Positions 24,804 to 32,456 are shown, counted from the stretch's first letter. The stretch: DNA of 32,784 nt from Eshraghiella sp964576255 (GCA_964576255.1 CAZNUK010000019.1:1-32784), one strand, 5' to 3'. The notes: generated by a model not told the origin, from the letters alone. Translations and numbers: made by a program.

Positions 24804-25562
24804 CTACTCTCCAAGATATGCCTTGATTACCTCAGGGTTATTAAGAACTTCTTCAGTCTTACCCTGACAAAGCACACTACCAAAATTTAATACTGTTAAT
24901 TCCTCACAGATGCTTGATACAAGCTTCATATCATGCTCAATGAGAAGAATTGTCATTTTAAAGTGCTCTCTTACAAAAGCAATTGTCTCAACCAATTCCA
25001 AAGTCTCATTAGGATTCATTCCCGCAGCCGGTTCATCCAACAAAAGAAGCTTTGGATTAGTTGCCATAGCTCTGGCAATTTCAAGCTTACGCTGTTTACC
25101 ATAAGGAAGGTTAGCTGCAAGTGTGTCAGCATCCTCATGAAGATTAAACACCTTTAAAAGCTCCATTGCCACTTCATTCATCTCTCTCTCCTTCTTATGA
25201 TAAATTGGGAGTTTGAGAATCCCTGCAATTGCAGGATATTTGTGAATATTGTGAAGTCCGATTTTAACATTATCAAGAACGGACATCTTACCAAATAATC
25301 TGATATTCTGGAAAGTACGTGCAATTCCTGATTTGTTAATCTGAACAACGGATTTGCCTGTAATATCCTCGCCACCAAGTAAAACCTTGCCTGTATCAGG
25401 TGTATACACACCTGTGAGAAGATTAAATACAGTTGTTTTACCGGCACCATTAGGACCGATAAGCCCGTAAAGGGCACCCTCTTCTATTTTAATATTGAAA
25501 CCGTCTACTGCACGTAAACCACCAAAGGAAATTCCTAAATTAGTAACATCAAGCATTGCCAT
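24804..25562 (-). CDS. livG: Branched-chain amino acid ABC transporter ATPase LivG
   Basis: The second Liv ATPase. Walker A is GLIGPNGAGKTTVFNLLTG; IARTFQNIRLFGKMSVLDNV is the LivG Q-loop region. The signature segment is degenerate (LPYGKQRKLEIARAMATNP), as is usual in LivG. Walker B is LLLLDEPAAGMNP and the H-loop is LLIEHDMKLVSSI. 252 residues is normal. It begins two bases after livM, with GGAGG in the end of that gene. Confidence 0.96.
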   Translation of the reverse strand: MAMLDVTNLGISFGGLRAVDGFNIKIEEGALYGLIGPNGAGKTTVFNLLTGVYTPDTGKVLLGGEDITGKSVVQINKSGIARTFQNIRLFGKMSVLDNVKIGLHNIHKYPAIAGILKLPIYHKKEREMNEVAMELLKVFNLHEDADTLAANLPYGKQRKLEIARAMATNPKLLLLDEPAAGMNPNETLELVETIAFVREHFKMTILLIEHDMKLVSSICEELTVLNFGSVLCQGKTEEVLNNPEVIKAYLGE

Positions 25563-25564
25563 AA

Positions 25565-26653
25565 TTATGAAACCTCCTTCTTAGTCTTTTTAAAAAGCTT
25601 ACCAACAATTTTTTTAACACCAAAGCTCACCTTATTACGAAGCTCAATGCATTTTGGATTCCAAGAGAAAATCATCATAACAATTAATACAACTGCGTAG
25701 ATAATCATTCTGTAATCTCCAAGGAAACGAATTTTCTCTGGAAGGACTTTTAACAGTATTGTTGCAATGATTGAGCCTGGAATATTACCCATACCACCAA
25801 GCACTACCATTACTAACACATCTATGGATGCATTAAAGTCAAACCATTCTGGCTTAAGATTACCCATACTTCCTGCATAAAGCACACCTGCAACACCTGC
25901 AATTGCTGCCGCAACTGTAAAAGCAAGAAGACGATATTTTGAAATATTAATTCCAACAGTCTCTGCCGCAATCTTATTATCTCTAACTGCCTTAATTGCA
26001 CGACCACTTCTTGAATCAACAAGATTAAATACAATAAGAACTGTAATAATAACAAGTATTGTACCAATTGTAAAAGTTGTAACTCTTGGTATTTTCGATA
26101 TTCCATACGACCCTTTTACTATAATATCTTCTGCTTTAACACCCGCCTCAGTTAAGTCATTAGCAGTTGTAATATTAATATGAAATCCATTAGAATCAAA
26201 AGCAAGGTTAATTGTACCAAGTATGCCTTTAATCACTTCACAAAACGCAAGTGTAACAATAGCAAGATAATCTCCTTGTAGTCTTAAAACAGTAGACCCA
26301 ATCAAAAGTCCAAATATTGCAGCAAAAATAGCACCAATAACCATTCCCAATACAAATCTTACCATTTCATTAGAAATTGTATTCTCAGCCATTTTAATAA
26401 ATACACACCCAGTAAAAGCACCTACATACATAAATCCAGCATGACCAAGACTTAATTCACCCAGTACACCTACTACAAGATTTAATGATACTGCCATCAT
26501 AATCCACACGCAAATTTGTGGAAGCATACCTGCCATTGAGTATGAAAGTGAACCCGTATTAGAAAGTATGGTCATTATTATATAAATTACAATAATTGTT
26601 GCAAGAGTAATTAATGTAGTAAATGTAGTTTTCTTTAAATGTAATTTTTTCAT
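25565..26653 (-). CDS. livM: Branched-chain amino acid ABC transporter permease LivM
   Basis: Integral membrane permease of 362 residues with about eight to ten hydrophobic helices. Family motifs include GELSLGHAGFMYVGAFTG, LRLQGDYLAIVTLAF, SRSGRAIKAVRDNKIAAETVGIN (the EAA-like coupling loop) and VLGGMGNIPGS. A basic tail (KKIVGKLFKKTKKE) closes it. It forms the channel with LivH and starts nine bases after that gene. Confidence 0.95.
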   Translation of the reverse strand: MKKLHLKKTTFTTLITLATIIVIYIIMTILSNTGSLSYSMAGMLPQICVWIMMAVSLNLVVGVLGELSLGHAGFMYVGAFTGCVFIKMAENTISNEMVRFVLGMVIGAIFAAIFGLLIGSTVLRLQGDYLAIVTLAFCEVIKGILGTINLAFDSNGFHINITTANDLTEAGVKAEDIIVKGSYGISKIPRVTTFTIGTILVIITVLIVFNLVDSRSGRAIKAVRDNKIAAETVGINISKYRLLAFTVAAAIAGVAGVLYAGSMGNLKPEWFDFNASIDVLVMVVLGGMGNIPGSIIATILLKVLPEKIRFLGDYRMIIYAVVLIVMMIFSWNPKCIELRNKVSFGVKKIVGKLFKKTKKEVS

Positions 26654-26662
26654 AGAAACCTC

Positions 26663-27547
26663 CTACACTTTCTCTTTGATTTTCTTGCCAAAAAGTCCTG
26701 TTGGCTTAAAAATCAAAGCAACAATAAGAATTGTAAAAACAATCGCATTTGATAACTGTCCAGAAATATATTTTCTGGATAAAATTTCTACTAATCCAAG
26801 TACAATTCCTCCAATCATAGCGCCCGGAATTGAACCAATTCCACCAAATACCGCCGCTACAAAGGCCTTAATACCAGGCATTGAACCTGATATCGGATCA
26901 ATTTGCTTAATGTCATCAAACATAAGTAAGCTTGCAATTGCAGCTAATGCTGAACCAATTGCAAAGGTAACGGAAATTGTTCTATTAACATTAATTCCCA
27001 TAAGTCTTGCAGCATCCTTATCTTCAGATACCGCTAACATCGCACGACCTGTTTTGGTCTTTTTTATAAAAATTGATAATCCTACCACAATCACAATACT
27101 GGTAGCAATCATAATAAGAGTAGAAACAGGAATACTTAACTCCCCATTCATCAATTCAACATTTCCAAAATCAAGAATTTTATTAAATTTCTTAGGATTA
27201 GGGCCAAAAATAAGCTGTGCCACATTCTGTAAAAGATAGCTGACACCAATGGCCGTAATTAATACTGCCAATGAGCTTGCCCCACGAAGTGGTTTATATG
27301 CTACTTTTTCAATTACAACGCCAAGAATTGTACATAAAATCATCGCTAAAAGTAATGCCACAAATGGATTAAGATTGGAGGTATACATGAATGTAAAAAT
27401 CATATATCCGCCTACCATAATTACATCACCATGGGCAAAATTAAGCATCTTGGCAATACCATATACCATAGTGTAGCCAAGGGCAATAATCGCATATACA
27501 CTTCCTAAGCTTATGCCATCAATAACATAAGATAAAAAACTACTCAT
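26663..27547 (-). CDS. livH: Branched-chain amino acid ABC transporter permease LivH
   Basis: Integral membrane permease of 294 residues. Recognised by GISLGSVYAIIALGYTMVYG, LNFAHGDVIMVGGYM, TGRAMLAVSEDKDAARLMGIN (coupling loop) and AAVFGGIGSIPGAMIGG. The start is placed at the ATG of MSSFLSYVID, seven bases after a GAGG site, not at an in-frame GTG two codons earlier. A hairpin between livJ and livH probably lowers its expression relative to the binding protein. Confidence 0.95.
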   Translation of the reverse strand: MSSFLSYVIDGISLGSVYAIIALGYTMVYGIAKMLNFAHGDVIMVGGYMIFTFMYTSNLNPFVALLLAMILCTILGVVIEKVAYKPLRGASSLAVLITAIGVSYLLQNVAQLIFGPNPKKFNKILDFGNVELMNGELSIPVSTLIMIATSIVIVVGLSIFIKKTKTGRAMLAVSEDKDAARLMGINVNRTISVTFAIGSALAAIASLLMFDDIKQIDPISGSMPGIKAFVAAVFGGIGSIPGAMIGGIVLGLVEILSRKYISGQLSNAIVFTILIVALIFKPTGLFGKKIKEKV

Positions 27548-27587
27548 AAACACACCTCATCATTAATAATGATTATTCACAATAAGA

Positions 27588-27612
27588 CAGAGAGTCTCAA
27601 AGAGTCTCTCTG
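27588..27612 (-). terminator. Attenuating hairpin between livJ and livH
   Basis: CAGAGAG/CTCTCTG stem of 7 bp, one A-A mismatch, an inner CTC/GAG stem and a three-base loop. On the minus strand it is followed by TCTTATTG, a weak U-run. Its place after the binding-protein gene suggests partial termination or mRNA protection that keeps livJ output above the membrane components. Confidence 0.65.
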
Positions 27613-27629
27613 CCATATATAATTATAAA

Positions 27630-28787
27630 TTATTCTGCGGAAACATATTCACCATCTTTGATAACAACAGCCTTAGGAGCCTTGTTAACTTCACCTGTTG
27701 CTAACCAAGTCATGCCCTCACCTGTAATACCATCAACTGTAATCTCAGGCATAGCAGCGATTAATGCATCTCCTAATTCAGAAATGCTCATATCAGGTGT
27801 TGCATCTGCCTTCTCAATTGCAGCCTTGATGATATAGATTGCATCATATGCATCTGCTGCAAACTGGTTAGGAACTTCACCATACTTCTCTTTGTATGTA
27901 TTTACAAAGTTAACTGTCTTCTCATCTGTAGCATCAGCTGAGAATGGAGTTAAGAGCATAGCACCTTCTGCAAGAGACTTATCAAAACCATCAATACTTA
28001 AGATTCCGTCAAGACCATCACATGAGAATACCGTTGCATCATATCCAATCTCATCCATCTCTGTGAGAATTAAAGAAGCTTCTGTGTAATAGATTGGAAG
28101 GAATACAAGGTCTGCCCCTGACTCTTTACAGGTCTGTACCTGTACTGAAAAATCGTTTTTGGTATCTTTTGTAAAATACTGTGTCTCAACGATTTCAAAA
28201 TTCTTGTCTTTTGCTTCTGCTACGAATTTCTCATAAATACCTGTTGAGTAGATATCTGAGTTATCGTAAATAATTGCAACTTTCTTAGCAAGATTGTTAT
28301 CTGAAATATACTGTGCTGATGCAGCTCCCTGGTTAGGGTCTGTAAAGCATACCTGGAATACATTCTCGCCTTCAATAAGGTTAGCAGCAGATCCTGAAGG
28401 TGTTAACTGGTACATACCATCATCACCTGTTAATGGAACAACTGACTCACAAGCACCTGAAGTAACAGTTCCCATAAGGATCTTCATTCCCCAGTCTTTA
28501 AGAGTGTTGTAAGCGTTAATAGCTGACTCACCATCTGCCTGATCATCTTCAAACTTAAACTCAATCTGGTATCCGTTGATACCGCCGGCTGCATTAATTT
28601 CATCAACAGCAATCTGAGCACCATTCTTAACTGCAGTACCATATACAGCAGCACCACCTGTTACAGGACCAATTCCACCGATGTAGAATTTGTCATCATT
28701 AGCCTTGTTTCCGGTACATCCTGCAAAAGCAGCAACGCCCATAGCAGCTACAGCTAACATTGCAACTACTTTTTTAAACTTTTTCAT
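27630..28787 (-). CDS. livJ: Branched-chain amino acid-type ABC transporter substrate-binding lipoprotein
   Basis: Extracellular receptor lipoprotein of the Liv system (Peripla_BP_6 fold), 385 residues. The signal peptide MKKFKKVVAMLAVAAMGVAA ends in lipobox FAGC with Cys24. Then come FYIGGIGPVTGGAAVYGTAV and GAQIAVDEINAAGGINGYQI, the classic start of the family, and YDNSDIYSTGIYEKF, NQFAADAYDAIYIIKAAIE. The start is the ATG after AGGAGG; an upstream in-frame extension would cover that site. Substrate may be Leu/Ile/Val or another small amide, which sequence alone does not settle. First liv gene, read through a leader of about 225 bases containing repeats. Confidence 0.95.
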   Translation of the reverse strand: MKKFKKVVAMLAVAAMGVAAFAGCTGNKANDDKFYIGGIGPVTGGAAVYGTAVKNGAQIAVDEINAAGGINGYQIEFKFEDDQADGESAINAYNTLKDWGMKILMGTVTSGACESVVPLTGDDGMYQLTPSGSAANLIEGENVFQVCFTDPNQGAASAQYISDNNLAKKVAIIYDNSDIYSTGIYEKFVAEAKDKNFEIVETQYFTKDTKNDFSVQVQTCKESGADLVFLPIYYTEASLILTEMDEIGYDATVFSCDGLDGILSIDGFDKSLAEGAMLLTPFSADATDEKTVNFVNTYKEKYGEVPNQFAADAYDAIYIIKAAIEKADATPDMSISELGDALIAAMPEITVDGITGEGMTWLATGEVNKAPKAVVIKDGEYVSAE

Positions 28788-28813
28788 CTCTTTTCCTCCT
28801 TGTTGACACATTT

Positions 28814-28968
28814 AGCACCGCCATTTTTAAATGCTTCGCATTGGGGCGGTGCGGGTAATCGATTTGCTTCGCAAATCCATTACATATCATTGAGCACCGC
28901 CATTTTTAAATGCTTCGCATTGGGGCGGTGCGGGTAATCGATTTGCTTCGCAAATCCATTACATATGA
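28814..28968 (-). repeat. Two tandem copies of a 79-bp double-hairpin element in the livJ leader
   Basis: Copies start at 28814 and 28893, period exactly 79, almost identical over their length (last bases differ: acatatcatt versus acatatgatt). Each has a first hairpin of GCACCGCC/GGCGGTGC (8 bp) enclosing AATGC-TTC-GCATT, and a second hairpin, GATTTGC-TTC-GCAAATC, flanked by GTAAT/ATTAC. On the minus strand both inner tips read GCGAAGC. No ORF or transposase is associated. They fall between the predicted liv promoter and the livJ ribosome site, so they should be transcribed. Confidence 0.93.
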
Positions 28969-28974
28969 TTAATA

Positions 28975-28999
28975 TTTATTCACTGTTACAGTGAATAAA
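28975..28999. promoter_or_regulatory. Perfect palindrome downstream of the liv promoter (candidate operator)
   Basis: TTTATTCACTG and CAGTGAATAAA form 11-bp arms around TTA. The site lies at about +13 to +37 of the predicted liv transcript. No GC-rich core or T-run typical of a terminator is present, so an operator for a dimeric regulator is likelier than a terminator. Confidence 0.55.
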
Positions 29000-29018
29000 A
29001 TTTAACCCTATCCTACAT

Positions 29019-29047
29019 ATACTACTATCAACAAGGCCTTTTGTCAA
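29019..29047 (-). promoter_or_regulatory. Promoter of the liv operon
   Basis: Minus strand: perfect -35 TTGACA (29042-29047), 17-base spacer, -10 TAGTAT (29019-29024). Start near 29012, 225 bases before the livJ ATG. No terminator is seen between the response regulator stop and this promoter, so read-through is also possible. Confidence 0.7.
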
Positions 29048-29085
29048 CTTATTTAGGCTTATATTCCTTGTATTTTACACAATAA

Positions 29086-29754
29086 TTATGCCTCAAGCTT
29101 GTATCCTAGTCCCCATATGGTCTTAATCATATCGCCCTTCGCGCCCAACTTACTCCTTAGCTTCTTAACATGAGTATCAATAGTTCTTGCATCTCCGAAA
29201 TAGTCGTAATTCCATACATTATTAAGTATTCTGTCTCTGGAAAGTGCCACTTCCCTATTCTCCATAAAAAATGTAAGAAGCTCAAATTCTTTGAAGCTTA
29301 AATCCACCGGCACATTATCAACCTTAACAATATGAGCAACCTTATCCATCTCTATCCCGTTAAAGCTAAGATATTCCTCATCCTTACCTTTGGTTCTTTT
29401 AAGAATCGCACCTACTCTGGCAGCCAAAACCTTAGGACTGAATGGTTTAGTTACATATTCATCAACACCAAGTTCAAATCCAAGAAGCTCATCACGTTCT
29501 TCCGATTTAGCTGTAAGCATAACAATCGGAACATTGGAAATCTTACGAATTTCCCTGCACACTTCCCAGCCATCCATAAGAGGCATCATCACATCCAGAA
29601 TAATTAAAACAATATCATTATTTGAGCAAAACAAATCCACCGCCTGTTCGCCGTTTTCCGCTTCAATAACTTCGTAATTCTCTCTCTGCAAAAAATCTCT
29701 GACCAGCTTACGCATCCTGCTCTCATCATCTACAACCAAAATTTTATTTTTCAA
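29086..29754 (-). CDS. OmpR/PhoB-family response regulator
   Basis: DNA-binding response regulator of 222 residues. The receiver has the acidic pair DDE at 9-11, phospho-acceptor Asp54 in LIILDVMMPLMDGWE, and the lysine in YVTKPFSP. The C-terminal winged helix has DLSFKEFELLTFFMENREVA, LSRDRILNNVWNYDYFGDAR, TIDTHVKKLRSKLG and IKTIWGLGYKLE, as in PhoB. The start codon is TTG, with AGGAGG nine bases upstream. It lies 298 bases before livJ and probably pairs with the kinase at the end of the liv operon, with which it brackets the transporter genes. Confidence 0.95.
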   Translation of the reverse strand: MKNKILVVDDESRMRKLVRDFLQRENYEVIEAENGEQAVDLFCSNNDIVLIILDVMMPLMDGWEVCREIRKISNVPIVMLTAKSEERDELLGFELGVDEYVTKPFSPKVLAARVGAILKRTKGKDEEYLSFNGIEMDKVAHIVKVDNVPVDLSFKEFELLTFFMENREVALSRDRILNNVWNYDYFGDARTIDTHVKKLRSKLGAKGDMIKTIWGLGYKLEA

Positions 29755-29802
29755 AGCAAAACCTCCTGCAAAACAAATTCCTTGCTTATATTAACTTTGA
29801 AT

Positions 29803-29811
29803 ATTATAACA
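29803..29811 (-). promoter_or_regulatory. Extended -10 promoter of the response regulator gene
   Basis: Minus strand TGTTATAAT with no convincing -35, in the gap after the upstream membrane-protein gene. Identical to the element before cheV. Confidence 0.5.
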
Positions 29812-29836
29812 GTTTTCTATGTAATTTCTGTGAATT

Positions 29837-30436
29837 TCAGTTAGTATTGGTATCCCGCTCTTCCAACTCACGTTCCCATTCTCGAAGCTCCGCCTCTTTT
29901 TCTTCCAGGTCCTCTGCCCAGGATGCATACCTGTCCTGAAGAACTCTTTCATAATTAAGCATATTGGGGTTGTCTGATTTAACCGTGATAACAAACATAG
30001 CAATAATTATTATAACCAGAAAAGCAACCAGCATTCCCAAAAAACTATTGGCCGACTTAAGCTTCTTAGTGGTATTTTTTAATTCCCCAACCTGTCCCTT
30101 ATATTTGCGGGAAATATATTTTTCCACTCTGTCATTATCTTTCTTTTTGCTGGAAGGCACATACAAAGGCATAATTTTATCAGACTCTATCTTGCCGGAA
30201 TTAACCAATACACTACGTAGCTTATTAAGATAATCAAGCCCTACGGGAGTATAAAAAATCTTTTTACTAACAAGCTCATGATATGCCCCAAGAACCTTGT
30301 TAATATCGCTGTAATCCATCTGAGAATTCAAATATTCTACGCCCCGCTTTTCCTGAAGCGCAATTTCATAATCCTCTTTAAGTTCAAATTGGTATTTACC
30401 AACCCTATAAGCTTCAATTCCTTCAATATCAGCCAT
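29837..30436 (-). CDS. Single-pass membrane protein of unknown function with C-terminal coiled coil
   Basis: Not recognised. 199 residues starting MADIEGIEAYRVGKY, chosen because AGGAGG is placed correctly before this ATG; an upstream in-frame extension would run through hairpin repeats. Residues 1-100 look like a small helical domain (DYEIALQEKRGVEYLNSQMD; YTPVGLDYLNKLRSVLVNSG). A basic linker follows, then one transmembrane helix at about 131-152 (SFLGMLVAFLVIIIIAMFVI). The last 40 residues are a charged heptad-rich helix (WAEDLEEKEAELREWERELE), likely a short coiled coil outside the membrane. It lies upstream of the response regulator and may be cotranscribed with it. Confidence 0.7.
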   Translation of the reverse strand: MADIEGIEAYRVGKYQFELKEDYEIALQEKRGVEYLNSQMDYSDINKVLGAYHELVSKKIFYTPVGLDYLNKLRSVLVNSGKIESDKIMPLYVPSSKKKDNDRVEKYISRKYKGQVGELKNTTKKLKSANSFLGMLVAFLVIIIIAMFVITVKSDNPNMLNYERVLQDRYASWAEDLEEKEAELREWERELEERDTNTN

Positions 30437-30459
30437 AATTTCACCTCCTATAAAAGAAA

Positions 30460-30566
30460 AGTAGGCACGGATTTCTTCGAAATCCGCACATTTATTGATT
30501 GCACGCATTAGAATCGCTTCGCGATAGCGTGCAAGTAGGCACGGATTTCTTCGAAATCCGCACAAT
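30460..30566 (-). repeat. Hairpin repeat cluster upstream of the unknown membrane protein
   Basis: Two copies of a 32-bp sequence starting AGTAGGCACGGATTTC (30460 and 30534, period 74) each contain CGGATTTC-TTC-GAAATCCG, an 8-bp stem. Between them lies a compound hairpin: TTGCACGC/GCGTGCAA (30499-30506 with 30527-30534) enclosing ATCGC-TTC-GCGAT. All loops read GAA on the minus strand. The sequence is not the same as the 79-bp element near livJ, but the design is. Confidence 0.88.
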
Positions 30567-30570
30567 AAAT

Positions 30571-30597
30571 ACCCACTATGATTATATCATAGTGGGT
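30571..30597 (-). promoter_or_regulatory. Perfect 12-bp inverted repeat enclosing a -10 box (terminator of the MCP gene or operator)
   Basis: ACCCACTATGAT and ATCATAGTGGGT around TAT. On the minus strand the centre reads TATAAT (30581-30586), a perfect -10, with a poor -35 TTTAAA (30604-30609) at 17 bases. It follows the MCP gene by 25 bases and could be its terminator, but only ATTTATTG follows instead of a U-run. Both roles may apply. Confidence 0.55.
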
Positions 30598-30622
30598 AAA
30601 TAATTTAAATGTTATTAATAAA

Positions 30623-32053
30623 TTAAATTACTTTAAAGACATTAACTTCATCATGCATCTCAAGTGCAATTGCCTGATTATTATCAGAAACTTCTTTAAT
30701 CTGGGTAAGTGAAGCAACAAGAGTTGATGTATCTTCTGCAACACTTGTAACAGCCTTAGCGCTTTCATCTACTGATGCAGAAATTCCCTGAACGCCATTA
30801 TTCATATTGTTCATTGTCTTGCTCATGTCACTAGCCTTATCTGCAAAGCTGTCAAGCATACTCTTCATAGTATCTGCATCCGCTTCATACTGGTTAACAA
30901 TATCCATAAATTTGTCATAGTCAGTAATAACATCCTTATCAACAAATTCAAGCATCGCCTGAGCACTGCTACTAAGCTTGCCAACTGCGCCAATTACAAG
31001 TGAACTGATATGCTGGATATCGTTAGCTGTGGTTGTACTGTTCTCAGCAAGAACTCTAATCTCATCCGCAACAACTGCAAATCCTTTGCCTGCTTCACCC
31101 GCTCTTGCAGCCTCAATTGAAGCGTTAAGTGCGAGAAGATTAGTCTGGCTGGCAATATTAAGAATATCACCTGTAAGCTCGTTAATCTTATTAACACCCT
31201 GACTCTCTTCAACTGCAACCTCAAGCTGTTCACCAATCTCATGAATAATCTTGGTAGCATTTTCTTTGCTTGATGCAGTTTCTCTATGCATAGTCTGTGC
31301 ACGTTCCTTAATAGCCGCTACTGTCACTTCGCCATCACCGGCTTCAGAATTAATCTGATTAACCTGTTCAAGAACAGAAGCACTTCCCTCTGAAATCTGT
31401 GCTAATGTAGCAGATACCTCCTGCATGCTGGCTGCCAGTTCTTCCATAGCTGATGAAATATTCATAGCATTCTGACCCGACTCGTCAACGCCTGCTGATA
31501 TCTTATCACTTGCCTCTGTTAATACATCAGAAGCATTCTTAATCTTACGCATTACACCTTGAAGTTGTTCAACAAAACCATTAATACCTCTTGAAAGGTC
31601 ACCTATTTCGTCCTTAGAATTAACACTTATTCTGGTAGATAAATCACCTTCACCATTCTGAATATTATTGATAATTCCACTAAGTTCTTTGGATGCCTTG
31701 CCAGCCGGTCCAACAACCATCTTATACAGAATAACAAACATTATAATCAAAACAAATGTAAATCCGCAACCAACAGCAATATCAAACACTACTGTTCCAC
31801 TAATCTTAGTCGCATTCTTATCAATATGCGCCTTAAGGGATTCTTCAATTTCTTCAATTGCATCATGGTCATCATGGTCATCAACAGTTATGGCCTCTTC
31901 CATATTTTCTGCATCTTCATAAATCACGGCGTTATTCTCTTCCATTGCTTTAAGTGCCAAAATATTCATCACACAAAAACCAATCATGATTACTCCTAAC
32001 GCTCCAATTAATACTGAAAGTTTCTTTCCAATACCACTATGTAAAGCTTTCAT
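30623..32053 (-). CDS. Methyl-accepting chemotaxis protein with a short Asp/His-rich sensor
   Basis: Transmembrane chemoreceptor of 476 residues, starting MKALHSGIGKKLSV after AGGAGG. TM1 is at about 12-35, the extracytoplasmic part only about 50 residues (36-86), and TM2 at about 87-112. A HAMP domain (about 113-170) and the cytoplasmic signalling domain follow, with the invariant hairpin tip ASQTNLLALNASIEAARAGE and GFAVVADEIRVLAENS. The tiny sensor is far shorter than dCache or 4HB types and contains VDDHDDHD at 57-64, a possible divalent-metal site. It is next to a metal-binding HMA protein. A -10 TATAAT lies at 32085-32090 with no clear -35. Confidence 0.94.
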   Translation of the reverse strand: MKALHSGIGKKLSVLIGALGVIMIGFCVMNILALKAMEENNAVIYEDAENMEEAITVDDHDDHDAIEEIEESLKAHIDKNATKISGTVVFDIAVGCGFTFVLIIMFVILYKMVVGPAGKASKELSGIINNIQNGEGDLSTRISVNSKDEIGDLSRGINGFVEQLQGVMRKIKNASDVLTEASDKISAGVDESGQNAMNISSAMEELAASMQEVSATLAQISEGSASVLEQVNQINSEAGDGEVTVAAIKERAQTMHRETASSKENATKIIHEIGEQLEVAVEESQGVNKINELTGDILNIASQTNLLALNASIEAARAGEAGKGFAVVADEIRVLAENSTTTANDIQHISSLVIGAVGKLSSSAQAMLEFVDKDVITDYDKFMDIVNQYEADADTMKSMLDSFADKASDMSKTMNNMNNGVQGISASVDESAKAVTSVAEDTSTLVASLTQIKEVSDNNQAIALEMHDEVNVFKVI

Positions 32054-32158
32054 TATGACTCCTCCTAAAAGTTTTTCTTCTTCTATTATACTATATGCAC
32101 AAAAAAAGAAAAGACTTTTTTTAAAAATCATTAAATTTGTACAAAATACACAAAAAAA

Positions 32159-32190
32159 TTGCTAAAGTGTCAGCAAATTCACTTTAGCAA
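32159..32190 (-). terminator. Terminator of the HMA protein gene
   Basis: TTGCTAAAGTG and CACTTTAGCAA make a perfect 11-bp stem, followed on the minus strand by TTTTTTTG. It lies eight bases after the HMA gene stop and separates it from the MCP gene. Confidence 0.92.
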
Positions 32191-32198
32191 TTATACAT

Positions 32199-32456
32199 TT
32201 ATTTTTTCTTTAATCCAAACAAACCCTTTTTCTCATAAGATTCTCTTGTAATCTTAAGAATTGTATACCCTGTATCTTCCAATGCCTTATAAATCTCTTC
32301 ATCAGAAATATCGTTTTCAGTAACAATCACCGTTTCATTAGCTTTGGCTGAGGATGTTACTTTTTTCACTTTAAAAGCATTGCGTATAGCATCATTTGTG
32401 TGTGCTTCACACATCTGGCACATCATTCCTTCAATGTTAATTGTTATCTTTACCAT
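32199..32456 (-). CDS. Heavy-metal-associated (HMA) domain protein
   Basis: A small cytoplasmic ferredoxin-like metal-binding protein of 85 residues, similar to metallochaperones of the CopZ type. It begins MVKITINIEGMMCQMCEAHT with metal ligands Cys13 and Cys16, followed by a beta-alpha-beta pattern (SSAKANETVIVTENDISDEE; ALEDTGYTILKI) and a basic tail (KKGLFGLKKK). The conserved motif reads MMCQMC, close to the usual MxCxxC. Metal identity is uncertain; copper is the family default, but iron-linked members exist in Firmicutes. An AAGGAGA site precedes the ATG, and it is a single-gene unit with its own promoter, inverted repeat and terminator. Confidence 0.92.
   Translation of the reverse strand: MVKITINIEGMMCQMCEAHTNDAIRNAFKVKKVTSSAKANETVIVTENDISDEEIYKALEDTGYTILKITRESYEKKGLFGLKKK

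Noticed and set aside
28814..28968. 79-bp repeat as an insertion sequence or MITE
   Set aside because: No terminal inverted repeats bounding the whole unit, no convincing target duplication and no transposase; a tandem repeat of a structured element fits better.
30437..30565. N-terminal extension of the unknown membrane protein through the hairpin repeats
   Set aside because: The extension is translated palindrome, and AGGAGG is correctly placed before the internal ATG.
32054..32131. N-terminal extension of the MCP
   Set aside because: It covers the promoter and ribosome site; MCPs start shortly before TM1, as does the internal ATG.
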